Positions 1-9,213 of a stretch of 64,000 nt of DNA are shown here, piece by piece (within the stretch, counting starts at the first letter, position 1; each line of letters opens with the position of its first letter). The stretch covers positions 1 through 64,000 of the forward strand of contig CAJJCT010000012.1 in NCBI GenBank assembly GCA_905182735.1, given 5' to 3'. The notes beneath the pieces are model-generated. The model ran no database searches. It was not told where the DNA came from and saw only the letters and a list, made by a program, of their open reading frames with translations. Position numbers and translations under genes: made by a program. The DNA comes from Candidatus Marivariicella framensis. Lineage in GTDB: Bacteria; Bacteroidota; Bacteroidia; Flavobacteriales; Flavobacteriaceae.

Positions 1-31
1 AAAGGAGATCATTTGATCTCCTTTTTTTTTT
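1..31 (+). terminator. Rho-independent terminator at window start
   Basis: A ten-base stem (1-10 with 15-24) closes a four-base loop and runs into an uninterrupted T tract to position 31. This is a textbook intrinsic terminator on the plus strand. It would end a gene lying before the window, about 40 bases ahead of rlmB, so rlmB probably has its own promoter. It is one of only two clear intrinsic terminators seen in the window. Confidence 0.9.
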
Positions 32-71
32 ACAAAAACATTGAATAAAAAAAATAAGGTATTTTTATTAT

Positions 72-815
72 ATGGAAGATAAAATTGAGATATACGGAAT
101 TCATGCAATACTTGAGGCTATAGAATCCGAGACTAATATAGAAAAGGTATGGCTGCTTAAAGGCAACAGAGGATCACTATTCCAAAGACTTGAACAATCA
201 TTACGGCAAAATAACATACCTCATTCGTACGTGCCAAAAGAAAGACTTGAAAGGTTTAAAAATAAAAATCATCAAGGGGCAATTGCTACCATATCTAAAA
301 TTGAATTTATTGAAGTTGAAGAATTAATAGAAAGTGCATTTAAAAATAATGATTCTCCAACTTTCATATTACTTGATGGAATTACAGATGCTAGAAATGT
401 TGGGGCAATCCTAAGATCTTGTGCAGCAACGGGAGTAAATGGGTTAATCATACCTCAAACAGGAAGTGCTCCAATAAATGATGACACAATAAAAACATCA
501 GCAGGAGGAGCATTTAAAGTTCCCATTTCAAGGGTAAATCACTTAAAAGATGCAGTTTATCTTTTAAAATCTTATAAAACTCAAATAATTGCTGTGAGTG
601 AGAAATCAAATGAAAACTTATTTAATTTAAAAATTGAAAAATCAGCTGCTGTAATAATGGGATCAGAAGATAAAGGAATTCAAAGTAGTCTTTTAAAAAT
701 ATGTGACTCCTCTATTAAACTTCCCATGGAAAAGGGAGTAGATTCTTTAAATGTATCTGTTGCTTGTGGAATTGTATTATATGAAAAAATAAGACAGCAA
801 TTGGCTTCTAAATGA
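72..815 (+). CDS. rlmB: 23S rRNA 2'-O-methyltransferase RlmB (SpoU/TrmH family)
   Basis: Probable methyltransferase that 2'-O-methylates a conserved guanosine of 23S rRNA using SAM. The N-terminal part (about 1-75) resembles the SpoU substrate-binding domain, with the start IYGIHAILEAI and the segment NHQGAIA. The SPOUT catalytic domain follows, with motif 1 (DARNVGAILRS, N109 and R115), motif 2 (MGSEDKGI near 197) and motif 3 (SLNVSVACGI near 228), which form the knotted SAM site. Length 247 aa is normal for the family. Its stop overlaps the rarA start by 4 bases (ATGA), so the two are translationally coupled. Exact rRNA target is inferred from family. A second, more divergent SpoU-type gene lies at 5881-6606. 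Confidence 0.93.
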   Translation: MEDKIEIYGIHAILEAIESETNIEKVWLLKGNRGSLFQRLEQSLRQNNIPHSYVPKERLERFKNKNHQGAIATISKIEFIEVEELIESAFKNNDSPTFILLDGITDARNVGAILRSCAATGVNGLIIPQTGSAPINDDTIKTSAGGAFKVPISRVNHLKDAVYLLKSYKTQIIAVSEKSNENLFNLKIEKSAAVIMGSEDKGIQSSLLKICDSSIKLPMEKGVDSLNVSVACGIVLYEKIRQQLASK

Positions 816-2098
816 ACAATATTCCTTTAGCAGAAAGAATGCGTCCACGCTCATTAAAGGATTATGTTGGACAAGAAAAATTACTTGGACCCCGAGGTAC
901 ACTTAGGAACATAATAGAAAGTGGATTAATTCCTTCGATGATATTATGGGGGCCCCCAGGCACAGGGAAAACAACTTTGGCTGAGTTATTATCAAAAATT
1001 CAGGAAAGACCTTTTTATCAAATTTCTGCAATAAATGCAGGGGTTAAGGATATTAGAGAGATTATTGAGAAATCTAAAAACAGGGGCGGATTATTTACAA
1101 AAAAAAATCCTATACTTTTTATTGATGAAATACATCGATTTAGTAAATCTCAACAGGATGCACTTCTTGGAGCAGTGGAAAAAGGCATTATAACTTTAAT
1201 CGGTGCAACAACAGAAAACCCAAGCTTTGAAGTTATAAATGCATTATTATCAAGGTGTCAAGTTTTCATATTAGAACCCCTACCAATAAAAGCTCTTCGT
1301 GAAATTATTAATAGAACAATCTTAGAAGACTTAGTCCTTTCAAAAAAAGATATTATAATCACAGAAGACGATGCTCTATTAAGACTTTCAGGGGGAGATG
1401 CTAGGAAATTATTATCAATTTTAGATTTAGTTATAAATGTGATGGATAATAATTCAAATAAAATTGAAGTTACCAATAAAAAAGTAATGGATGTTGTCCA
1501 AACAAACATGTTAATGTTTGATAAATCAGGAGACTTACACTACGATATAGTATCAGCATTTATAAAATCTATAAGAGGAAGTGATCCAAATGCAGCAATA
1601 TACTGGTTAGCTAGAATGATTGAAGCAGGAGAAGATGTTAAGTTTATAGGTAGGAGACTAATTATTCTTGCATCTGAAGATATTGGTAATGCAAATCCTA
1701 ATGCTTTGTTAATTGCTAAATCAACTTTTGACTCAATAAACATAATAGGTCTTCCAGAGGCAAGAATTATACTAAGTCAATGTGTTATTTATCTTGCAAG
1801 TTCGGTGAAAAGTAATAGTAGCTACAAAGCAATAAATAAAGCCCAAGAAATTGTTCAAAAAACAGGAAACCTTTCTGTACCTCTTCATCTTCGAAATGCA
1901 CCTACTAAACTTTTAAAAGAATTAAAGCATGGGAAGGACTATGATTATACCCATGATTATTCTAATAATTTTATTTCTCAAGAATATTTGCCAAAAGAAC
2001 TAACAAATACAAGCTTTTACATTCCAGGGCATAATCCTAAAGAAAAGACACTACGTGATTATTTAAAAAATCTTTGGAAAGATAAATACAACTATTAA
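812..2098 (+). CDS. rarA: Replication-associated recombination protein A (RarA/MgsA), AAA+ ATPase
   Basis: Clamp-loader-like AAA+ ATPase acting at stalled replication forks. Visible are Walker A GPPGTGKT (47-54), Walker B ILFIDEIHRF (101-110) and a sensor-1 type segment IGATTENPSF. After these comes the C-terminal tetramerisation region typical of RarA/MgsA/WRNIP1, with the signature SDPNAAIYWLARM. Length 428 aa matches the family. It overlaps the end of rlmB by 4 bases. Its stop codon overlaps the stop of trkH on the opposite strand by 4 bases, leaving no room for a terminator between them. Confidence 0.95.
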   Translation: MNNIPLAERMRPRSLKDYVGQEKLLGPRGTLRNIIESGLIPSMILWGPPGTGKTTLAELLSKIQERPFYQISAINAGVKDIREIIEKSKNRGGLFTKKNPILFIDEIHRFSKSQQDALLGAVEKGIITLIGATTENPSFEVINALLSRCQVFILEPLPIKALREIINRTILEDLVLSKKDIIITEDDALLRLSGGDARKLLSILDLVINVMDNNSNKIEVTNKKVMDVVQTNMLMFDKSGDLHYDIVSAFIKSIRGSDPNAAIYWLARMIEAGEDVKFIGRRLIILASEDIGNANPNALLIAKSTFDSINIIGLPEARIILSQCVIYLASSVKSNSSYKAINKAQEIVQKTGNLSVPLHLRNAPTKLLKELKHGKDYDYTHDYSNNFISQEYLPKELTNTSFYIPGHNPKEKTLRDYLKNLWKDKYNY

Positions 2099-3591
2099 CG
2101 ACTTCTCCAGAAGAATGGCGTAAACAAAATTAACACAGTAAATAATTCTAATCTTCCTAGCAACATAAGAAATGAAGCCCACCATTTACCAATGTCAGGG
2201 AGGAGAGCGTAGTTAGATGAAGGTCCGAAATCTCCAATTGCTGGACCTACGTTACCTAGACTAGCGGCTGACACTCCAAAAGCGGATTCATAATTTAACC
2301 CCAAAGCACTGAAAACCAAAGCGCCTAATGCAAACGACAGCATATATAAAATAAAAAAACCTGAAATATTATAAATAATATTTTGATCTACTATTGATCC
2401 ATTAAAGCGAGATCTTACTATTGCACTTGGATGTAGAAACCTTTTAAATTCTAAAAATCCACTTTTAATCATTAATAAATGTCTAACAATTTTAATTCCT
2501 CCAGAAGTTGAACCTGCTGATCCACCAACAAACATAAGTCCAAAGAAAAACATTGTTAAAAAGGGAGTCCAACCAGCAAAATTTCCTGAAACAAATCCTG
2601 TTGTTGTAATAACAGCAACAACTTGAAAAAGAGAATGTCTAATAGTGCTCTCTAATTTACCATAAACTTGAGGATGTTCAAAATTTGATTTTGATAAGTC
2701 TACATTGTTAAATACAATAAAAGCTACAATAATAACTGAAATTAAAATAAAAGTAAAATAAGTTTTAAACTCTTCATTCTTTATTATTTTTTGAATTTTT
2801 CCAGTAAAAACAAAATAACTCAAAACAAAATTTGTACCAGAAATAAACATGAAAAATATTATTATATATTGAATCATTGGATTATAATTCCAATATGCTA
2901 TACTAGCATTTTTAGTAGAAAAGCCTCCAGTTGCAATTGTGCTCATAGAGTTATTAATAGCATCAAAAAAGCTCATTCCAGCAATATTCAGTAATAATGT
3001 TTCCGTTAAAGTAAATCCGACATATATATACCATAGCCTTTTAGCTGTGTCTGTTATTCTTGGATGCAGTTTATCTCCAGTAGGGCCTGGGGCTTCTGCG
3101 CTAAAGAGTTGCATTCCTCCTACACCCAATAGAGGCAATATGGCTATTGTTAAAACAATTATCCCCATACCTCCTATCCAATGAGTGGTACTCCTCCAAA
3201 AAATTATACTCTTAGGAAGGCTTTCAATGTCATTAAGAATTGTGGATCCTGTGGCAGTATATCCAGAAGTTGTTTCAAAAAAAGCAAAAGAAATTTGAGG
3301 AATTGTTTCAGTTAATAAATAAGGCAACATTCCTGAAAAAATCATCAAGACCCAGCCTAAAGCAACTATTATATAGCCCTCTCTTTTTTGAATTTGTTTT
3401 TCATGATTTTTAGTGATGAACATTAATATTAATCCAAAAATAAAAACACTAGATCCAGCTGAAAAAATCTCTAGGGTAACTCCATCTTTAAAAATTAAAC
3501 TTACCAAAGCAGATAAAAACATAAATCCTCCATTAAAAAGAAGTAAAACTCCCATTAAATAGATTATTATTTGATAATTAATTCTATTCAT
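2095..3591 (-). CDS. trkH: Trk/Ktr potassium uptake protein TrkH, membrane subunit
   Basis: Inner-membrane K+ (or Na+) translocating subunit of the TrkAH system. The four selectivity-filter-like pore repeats of this superfamily are visible: TTSGYTATGST, STIATGGFSTKN, ITTTGFVSGN and AASLGNVGPAIG, separated by hydrophobic membrane spans. I start it at 3591 (MNRINYQII, 498 aa), 2 bases after the trkA stop. The open frame extends upstream to 3642, but that would overlap trkA by 49 bases and add a non-hydrophobic leader. trkA directly upstream encodes the cytosolic RCK regulator, so the two form an operon. Confidence 0.94.
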   Translation of the reverse strand: MNRINYQIIIYLMGVLLLFNGGFMFLSALVSLIFKDGVTLEIFSAGSSVFIFGLILMFITKNHEKQIQKREGYIIVALGWVLMIFSGMLPYLLTETIPQISFAFFETTSGYTATGSTILNDIESLPKSIIFWRSTTHWIGGMGIIVLTIAILPLLGVGGMQLFSAEAPGPTGDKLHPRITDTAKRLWYIYVGFTLTETLLLNIAGMSFFDAINNSMSTIATGGFSTKNASIAYWNYNPMIQYIIIFFMFISGTNFVLSYFVFTGKIQKIIKNEEFKTYFTFILISVIIVAFIVFNNVDLSKSNFEHPQVYGKLESTIRHSLFQVVAVITTTGFVSGNFAGWTPFLTMFFFGLMFVGGSAGSTSGGIKIVRHLLMIKSGFLEFKRFLHPSAIVRSRFNGSIVDQNIIYNISGFFILYMLSFALGALVFSALGLNYESAFGVSAASLGNVGPAIGDFGPSSNYALLPDIGKWWASFLMLLGRLELFTVLILFTPFFWRSR

Positions 3592-3593
3592 TA

Positions 3594-4943
3594 TTAAGAA
3601 AATAAACTTTCCACTTTTTTTATTGAACGATGCAAGCAACATACTAAAACTCTGTCCCCTGATTCTATAACATAATTTCCTAGCACAATTTTACCTACCC
3701 CAGACTTTACTACTCCACCAATAGTTGCAGTTCTAGGAAAATTCAAATCTTTTATTTTATATCCTGTTACTTTAGATTCTGGTTTTACAATAAACTCTAG
3801 AATTTCAGCATTAAGATTATTAAGAGTAGTCATATCAACAACTTCTCCTTTTCTTATGTATCTAAAAATTGTGTTTGCCGTTAAAAGTTTCTTATTAATC
3901 AATGTGTCAATCCCTATAGATTGAGAAAGTGAAAAATAATCCATATTCTCAACTAAAGCTATTGTTTTCGAAACATTTTTAGAATTCGCCATTAAACATG
4001 ACATTATATTAGTCTCTGAATTTTCAGTCACAGCAATGAATGCATCCATTTCATCTATAGACTCCTCATTAAGAAGCTCCACACTTCTTCCATCTCCATG
4101 AACTACTAGAGCTTCAGGATGAGATTCAGCAATGTCTAATGCTTTATTCTTTTTCTGTTCAATTAAAGTCACATTAAACTTTTTATTACATAGAGCATTT
4201 GCAGTACCTCTTCCAATTTTTCCACCTCCGAGTATCATAACATTTTTAATAGACTTCTTTTCTTTTCCAGTTAATTTATAAAGCTCATCTACACCCTGTT
4301 TTAGTGTAATAAAAAAAGTAGTATCACCAGCCTCAAACAAAGTATCTCCTCTTGGGATCATAGTGAGCTGTGTTCCCTTTCTTTGCAAAGCAATCGGCAT
4401 AAAATGCAAATCAGGAAAAATATTTGCAGATTCTTTTACTGATTTTCCAACAATAAGAGCATCATCTCCTAGACTAGTTCCTATTAAAGTTAACTCACCT
4501 TTCTCAAATTCATAGCTATTACTAAAAGCAGATTGGTCAAGTAATTGCATTATTTCTTCTGCAGCTAATGCTTCAGGGGAAATAAGTTCATCAACACCTA
4601 AACTATTAAAGTTAACCGCATCATTTTTCTTTAAAAATTCAAGAGTAGAAATTCTTGCAATTGTTCTTTTACAACCTAGTTGTTTAGATAGAGCAGCTAC
4701 TGTTATATTTGTTGTTTCTTCTGAAGTCACAGCTATAAACAAATCAGCCTTACCTACTCGCGCCTCTGTTAATAAAGCTATAGAAACGCAGCTACCTCTA
4801 ATTGTTCTTATATCTAAATGACTTTCAGCATAGTGTAAACGGTCTTTATCAATATCTAAGAGTGTTATATCTAGAGATTCAAATGAGAGTAATTTGGCTA
4901 GATGAAATCCAACCTCTCCAGCACCAGCAATAACTATTTTCAT
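3594..4943 (-). CDS. trkA: Trk system potassium uptake protein TrkA, RCK/KTN gating subunit
   Basis: Peripheral regulatory subunit that binds NAD(H) or adenine nucleotide and gates TrkH. It contains two tandem RCK units, each beginning with a Rossmann glycine motif: GAGEVGFHLAKLL at the N-terminus and GGGKIGRGTANAL near residue 240. Each is followed by a TrkA-C type domain. I choose the start at 4943 (MKIVIAGAGE, 449 aa). The frame is open to 4970, but that start would fall inside the -7 promoter box at 4968-4975. It is the first gene of the trkA-trkH operon. Confidence 0.95.
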   Translation of the reverse strand: MKIVIAGAGEVGFHLAKLLSFESLDITLLDIDKDRLHYAESHLDIRTIRGSCVSIALLTEARVGKADLFIAVTSEETTNITVAALSKQLGCKRTIARISTLEFLKKNDAVNFNSLGVDELISPEALAAEEIMQLLDQSAFSNSYEFEKGELTLIGTSLGDDALIVGKSVKESANIFPDLHFMPIALQRKGTQLTMIPRGDTLFEAGDTTFFITLKQGVDELYKLTGKEKKSIKNVMILGGGKIGRGTANALCNKKFNVTLIEQKKNKALDIAESHPEALVVHGDGRSVELLNEESIDEMDAFIAVTENSETNIMSCLMANSKNVSKTIALVENMDYFSLSQSIGIDTLINKKLLTANTIFRYIRKGEVVDMTTLNNLNAEILEFIVKPESKVTGYKIKDLNFPRTATIGGVVKSGVGKIVLGNYVIESGDRVLVCCLHRSIKKVESLFS

Positions 4944-4967
4944 ATTTTTGTAACAAAAAACTTTATA

Positions 4968-4975
4968 CAAATATA
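4968..4975 (-). promoter_or_regulatory. Putative -7 element (TATATTTG) for trkA-trkH
   Basis: The minus strand reads TATATTTG, an exact match to the Bacteroidota -7 consensus TAnnTTTG, about 24 bases before the chosen trkA start. No convincing -33 TTG lies at 19-21 bases. Its position excludes the longer trkA start at 4970. No experimental support. Confidence 0.5.
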
Positions 4976-5145
4976 CAAATTCATAAAATTAGATATAGGT
5001 TAAAAGTAAAAATGCAATTAAAACGATTAAATTTTATATCCAAAAAGTAATCTAATTAATAAACCTTATTATATTTCAACAATATTTCATTAAAAAAGAG
5101 GTTTATACATTTAAAGACAAACTTTAAAAGCTATTTAAACACAAA

Positions 5146-5880
5146 GTGAGTATAAACCATAAAACATATTATTTTTTAATATTATCACTATTAATATTTA
5201 AAGTTAACGCTCAATATCCTTCTGTAAGAGAAAGGATAATCAATCTTCCAAATTTTGATGAAAAATTTCTTCACTATGGATATTATGTAGGTGTTAATTC
5301 ATATGATTATAAATTTCAATATATAAAAGATTATTACAGAGTCAATAAGTATCCAGATATTCAGGTAGAGTCAATGACTGGTTTTAATGTTGGTCTAATT
5401 GGAGACCTCAGAATAAATAAGTTTTTTAATCTAAGAGTAGAGCCGGGACTTGTATACTCTCAACGTAATTTAACATATCCCGATATTCCAATATTTACAT
5501 CTGAAAATGATCTTATAAGGGAAATTAAATCTACTTATATTCATATTCCTCTATTAATAAAGATGAGCGCAAAAAGAATAAATAACTTTAAACCATATTT
5601 AACTTTTGGTATTTCTGCAGATTATGATTTATCTAGTAATTCAAAAAACACAGATGATAATTCAAGCAATGTCTTTAGAACAGTTTCAAAAAATTTAAAT
5701 TATGAGTTAGGTTTGGGTTTTGATTTCTATTTATACTATTTTAAATTTTCACCTTCTATTAGAGGTATTTTTTCAATGCAAAATGAATTAATTCAAGATT
5801 ATGATGTTTTTAGTCCATGGACCAGTAATTTAAAAAATATGTTTTCTAGAGGCTTTGTTATAAACTTTACATTTGAATAA
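5146..5880 (+). CDS. porT: PorT-family outer membrane protein of the type IX secretion system (PorT/SprT)
   Basis: Outer-membrane beta-barrel protein required for type IX secretion. A signal peptide (about 1-22, ending VNAQ) is followed by the hallmark segment NLPNFDEKFLHYGYYVGVN and then alternating beta-strand repeats, ending in an aromatic-rich FVINFTFE strand. Length 244 aa fits PorT. The only plausible start is GTG, which places the signal peptide correctly. The tail-to-tail TrmH-type methyltransferase and the following tamL-fbaA-accD genes match the usual flavobacterial porT neighbourhood. However, ubiE, which normally sits just upstream of porT, is absent: only about 200 non-coding bases lie there. 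Confidence 0.88.
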   Translation: MSINHKTYYFLILSLLIFKVNAQYPSVRERIINLPNFDEKFLHYGYYVGVNSYDYKFQYIKDYYRVNKYPDIQVESMTGFNVGLIGDLRINKFFNLRVEPGLVYSQRNLTYPDIPIFTSENDLIREIKSTYIHIPLLIKMSAKRINNFKPYLTFGISADYDLSSNSKNTDDNSSNVFRTVSKNLNYELGLGFDFYLYYFKFSPSIRGIFSMQNELIQDYDVFSPWTSNLKNMFSRGFVINFTFE

Positions 5881-6606
5881 TTAGTTTATTTGCCTATACC
5901 TCTCACTTAGAACAATTCCAACAGATAAAGCAACATTTAAACTATCAATCTTTAAGCTTTGTTTGTTTTTTGGTATTGTAATTAGATTGTTAATAAATTT
6001 ATTTACTTCGGATGAAATTCCGTTAGACTCGTTACCAAAAACAAAAATTGATTTTTTATTCAAATTTAAATCATATATAGCACCCCCCTTTAAACTTGCT
6101 CCAAATATCTCTAGTTTAGATTTTTTTAAAAATGGAAGTAAATCTATATAATGACATCTAACTCTTGAAATCGAACCCATAGATGATTGAACAACTTTGG
6201 AATTAAAACAATCAACAGTATCCTTACTACAAATCAAATCTGAAATTCCATACCAGTCACATGTTCTTATTATAGTTCCAAGGTTTCCAGGATCAGATAT
6301 TGCGTCTAAAACTATAACAGAATCAGATTCTTTATTAAAATCATATAAATATTGTGGTTTATTAAAAATTCCTAAAAAATTACTTGCACTCTTAAAATGA
6401 GTCAATTTTTGCATATCATTTTTTAAAATAAAATCTGCAGGAAAGCTTGTGTTGTTTTCGGTAGTTAAGAGTTTTGAGTATTTAAAATTAGCTTCTAATA
6501 ATTCTTGAATTAGTTTTTCGCCTTCAGCAACAAAAAGTCCAGTCTTTTGGCGAAATTTCTTTTGCTTCAGGTTTTGTATTTGATTAATCAGACTTTTTGT
6601 AACCAT
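5881..6606 (-). CDS. TrmH/SpoU-family RNA 2'-O-methyltransferase
   Basis: SPOUT-class RNA methyltransferase of unknown exact target (rRNA or tRNA ribose methylation). The N-terminal substrate-binding region (RQKTGLFVAEGEKLIQELL) is followed by the SAM-binding knot with motifs DPGNLGTIIRTCDWYG, FGNESNGISSEV and SLNVALSVGIVLSE. It resembles the YsgA/TsnR-like group more than RlmB, which is encoded separately at 72-815. Its stop directly abuts the porT stop with zero spacing. It is divergent from tamL with only 36 bases between starts, so the two promoters must overlap. Confidence 0.88.
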   Translation of the reverse strand: MVTKSLINQIQNLKQKKFRQKTGLFVAEGEKLIQELLEANFKYSKLLTTENNTSFPADFILKNDMQKLTHFKSASNFLGIFNKPQYLYDFNKESDSVIVLDAISDPGNLGTIIRTCDWYGISDLICSKDTVDCFNSKVVQSSMGSISRVRCHYIDLLPFLKKSKLEIFGASLKGGAIYDLNLNKKSIFVFGNESNGISSEVNKFINNLITIPKNKQSLKIDSLNVALSVGIVLSERYRQIN

Positions 6607-6624
6607 TCAAAAAATGTACTTTTG
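6597..6624 (+). promoter_or_regulatory. Putative tamL promoter (TTG - 17 - TACTTTTG)
   Basis: TACTTTTG at 6617-6624 matches TAnnTTTG. A TTG at 6597-6599 lies 17 bases upstream, slightly short of the usual 19-21. The start site would fall near 6628, giving a leader of about 15 bases before the TTG start of tamL. The -33 part lies inside the 5' end of the divergent methyltransferase gene. Confidence 0.45.
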
Positions 6625-6642
6625 GTTATAAATTAAATTAGT

Positions 6643-9183
6643 TTGAACTGTTTAAAACCAAAACTACATAATATACTTTTCATTTTACTACTAATTATGG
6701 GTTGTAGTACTGAAAAGTTTTTAAAAGAAGGAACCAACCTTCTGTATGAAAACAGGCTTTATATTGATGGAGAAGAAAAACGTAACGCCGCGGTAAAAGA
6801 ATTAATTTCACCCAAACCAAATACTTATTTTTTAGGCATACCTCTTAAGCTACAATTAAATCAGTTGTCAAAAGAATTACCCAAAGAATATTTTGAGAAA
6901 TGGCTAAACAAAAAGTCAAACAGAAAAGAAAAATTAAACTCATTATTATCCCCCAAACAAGTCTATCAATTAGAAAAGTATTTTGTAAGATTAAATACAT
7001 GGATGAAAAATAATGGAGAAGAACCTAGAATTGTTGATAGTTTACTAATTAAGAAGAACATTAGTAGACTTAATCAATTTTATAAAAACCTTGGATATTT
7101 TGATGTAGAAACAAATTTTGAAATAACTGAATTAAAGCCTAAAAATCAAGAAATAAAATATAAGGTTAATCTCAAAGAGGTCTATATTATTGAAGATTAT
7201 GTAGAAGAAATAAAATCAAATGAACTAAAAGATATGTTTTTATTTAATATTGATCAAAGTTTTATAAAATCGGGAAGCTCATTTAGCATAGAAAGGATTG
7301 AAAAAGAAAGAGATAGATTAATAAAGTTATTTAGAAATAATGGTGTGTATAATTTTCAACAAAACAGTGTACAGTTTCTAGCAAAAATAGATAGTAGTGG
7401 AATAGACAAGAGGATTAATGTTGTTTTAGAAATAAATTCAATTCAAAAAAGAATAAATGACACTCTTAAAACAATACCATATAAAAAATTTAAAATTGAT
7501 GAAATTAATATTTTTATTGAATCATTAGCCAATAATGATTTGAACTATAATTATAAATCCTATTATAAAGGATTTATAATTAATTCAAAAGAGAAATTAA
7601 AATATAGAAATAAAGCTATTACTGATCCTATTTTTATTAAAAAAGGCGAGCTATATAGTGATAATGATAGGACATCCACTTATGGATACTTCAACTCTTT
7701 GGGGAATTTTAAATACCCAAGTATAACATATGAGCCAAATTCGGACAGTACATTAATTGCATCTGTTTTTTTAATTCCTAAAGAACGATTTTCGTTGGGA
7801 ATGGATTTGGATATTTCTCATTCTAATATTCAAGATGTAGGAATGGGATTAGGAATTACTAATGGGATAAGAAATCTATTTAAAGGTACAGAAATTCTAG
7901 ATTTTAGGATTAAAAGTACTCTTGGAGCATCAAGAAATTCAGCAGTCGCAAGTGATCGATTTTTTAATTTATTTGAACTGGGAGCAGATATTAAAATTAA
8001 ATTTCCTAAAATAGTATCACCCTTACCTATATCATTAGAAAAATTTATACCTAGAGAAATGGATCCTATTACTCAGCTAACATTTGGGACTACTTTACAG
8101 GAGAACATTGGACTAGATAAACAATATTTTGGAAGTAGCTTTGAATATCAATGGAGTCCAAAAAAATCAAGAAAAATTAGTTTTAAGCTTATTGATTTGG
8201 AGTTTGTAAATAATAAAAATGTTGAAAATTATTTTAATGTTTATAGAAACTCATATGACAGGTTAAATACAATTGCAAAAAACAACTCTAATACTAGTCA
8301 ATTCATGGGAAGTGACGGAAACTTAGCTATCCCTGAAGGATCAAATTCATTTATTGAAAATGTTCAAAATGGTAATTTACAGCTAGAAACTCAGGCTGAA
8401 TTAGACAGAGTAAGTAGCATAAGTGAGCGTCAACAACGTCTTACAGTAAATAATCTAATCCTAGGCTCTTCATTAAGTTTCAACACAAATAGTCAAAAAA
8501 GTTTAATCGATGAAAATTTTTATCAATTAAAATGGAAAATTGAATGGGTAGGAAATGTTTTGAATAAACTATTAGAGTTCTCTTCTGAAAAAAATAATAA
8601 AGGAGAATATGCTATTAACGGAGTATCTCCATCTCAATATATAAAAACTGAATTAGACTACGTCAAACATTATCAAACAGGAAGGGATCGTATTTTAGCA
8701 TTTAGATTTTTTGGAGGAATAGCTTTACCCACAGGAAGCTCGTTAAGTATACCTTTCTCAAGATCATATTTTGCTGGTGGAGCAAACGACAATAGAGCAT
8801 GGAAAGCTTATAAACTTGGACCTGGAACAGGTAGTAATAATAATGAATTCAATGAGGCTAACCTGAAAATTTCGACCAATTTAGAATATCGCTTTCCTCT
8901 TATAGGGCCATTGAAAGGAGCTCTGTTTATTGACGCAGGTAATATTTGGAATATCGCAGATAACATAAAGGATTCTGATGCAAGTTTTGAAAAAATTTCT
9001 GATTTAAGTGAAATTGCAGTTGGTTCAGGTTTTGGGATTCGATATGATCTTGATTTTTTTGTTTTTCGATTTGATACCGCATTTAAAACATATAACCCTT
9101 CCCTTGAAAAGCAAAATAGGTGGCTTAGTGAGTTTTCATTGAAGCAGGCGGTATTTAATATTGGAATTAACTATCCTTTCTAA
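6643..9183 (+). CDS. tamL: TamL/BamA-superfamily outer membrane lipoprotein (translocation and assembly)
   Basis: Omp85-superfamily barrel protein with a lipoprotein signal (lipobox LIMGC, Cys21). Lipidation is the trait that distinguishes Bacteroidota TamL from TamA. POTRA-like repeats occupy roughly 25-330 and the barrel begins near 400. The conserved L6-type motif appears as NDNRAWKAYKLGPG near residue 710, and the protein ends in FNIGINYPF with a terminal aromatic. Length 846 aa is normal. No ATG precedes the signal peptide and an in-frame stop sits just upstream, so the start must be TTG at 6643 (or ATT). Likely role: insertion of outer-membrane proteins together with a TamB partner encoded elsewhere. 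fbaA follows 30 bases downstream. Confidence 0.9.
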   Translation: MNCLKPKLHNILFILLLIMGCSTEKFLKEGTNLLYENRLYIDGEEKRNAAVKELISPKPNTYFLGIPLKLQLNQLSKELPKEYFEKWLNKKSNRKEKLNSLLSPKQVYQLEKYFVRLNTWMKNNGEEPRIVDSLLIKKNISRLNQFYKNLGYFDVETNFEITELKPKNQEIKYKVNLKEVYIIEDYVEEIKSNELKDMFLFNIDQSFIKSGSSFSIERIEKERDRLIKLFRNNGVYNFQQNSVQFLAKIDSSGIDKRINVVLEINSIQKRINDTLKTIPYKKFKIDEINIFIESLANNDLNYNYKSYYKGFIINSKEKLKYRNKAITDPIFIKKGELYSDNDRTSTYGYFNSLGNFKYPSITYEPNSDSTLIASVFLIPKERFSLGMDLDISHSNIQDVGMGLGITNGIRNLFKGTEILDFRIKSTLGASRNSAVASDRFFNLFELGADIKIKFPKIVSPLPISLEKFIPREMDPITQLTFGTTLQENIGLDKQYFGSSFEYQWSPKKSRKISFKLIDLEFVNNKNVENYFNVYRNSYDRLNTIAKNNSNTSQFMGSDGNLAIPEGSNSFIENVQNGNLQLETQAELDRVSSISERQQRLTVNNLILGSSLSFNTNSQKSLIDENFYQLKWKIEWVGNVLNKLLEFSSEKNNKGEYAINGVSPSQYIKTELDYVKHYQTGRDRILAFRFFGGIALPTGSSLSIPFSRSYFAGGANDNRAWKAYKLGPGTGSNNNEFNEANLKISTNLEYRFPLIGPLKGALFIDAGNIWNIADNIKDSDASFEKISDLSEIAVGSGFGIRYDLDFFVFRFDTAFKTYNPSLEKQNRWLSEFSLKQAVFNIGINYPF

Positions 9184-9213
9184 TTTAAATTTTTAATTTT
9201 ACCAAAAAAAATA

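Noticed and set aside
3592-3642. Longer N-terminus for TrkH
   Set aside because: It would overlap trkA by 49 bases. The ATG at 3591, just after the trkA stop, gives the normal length.
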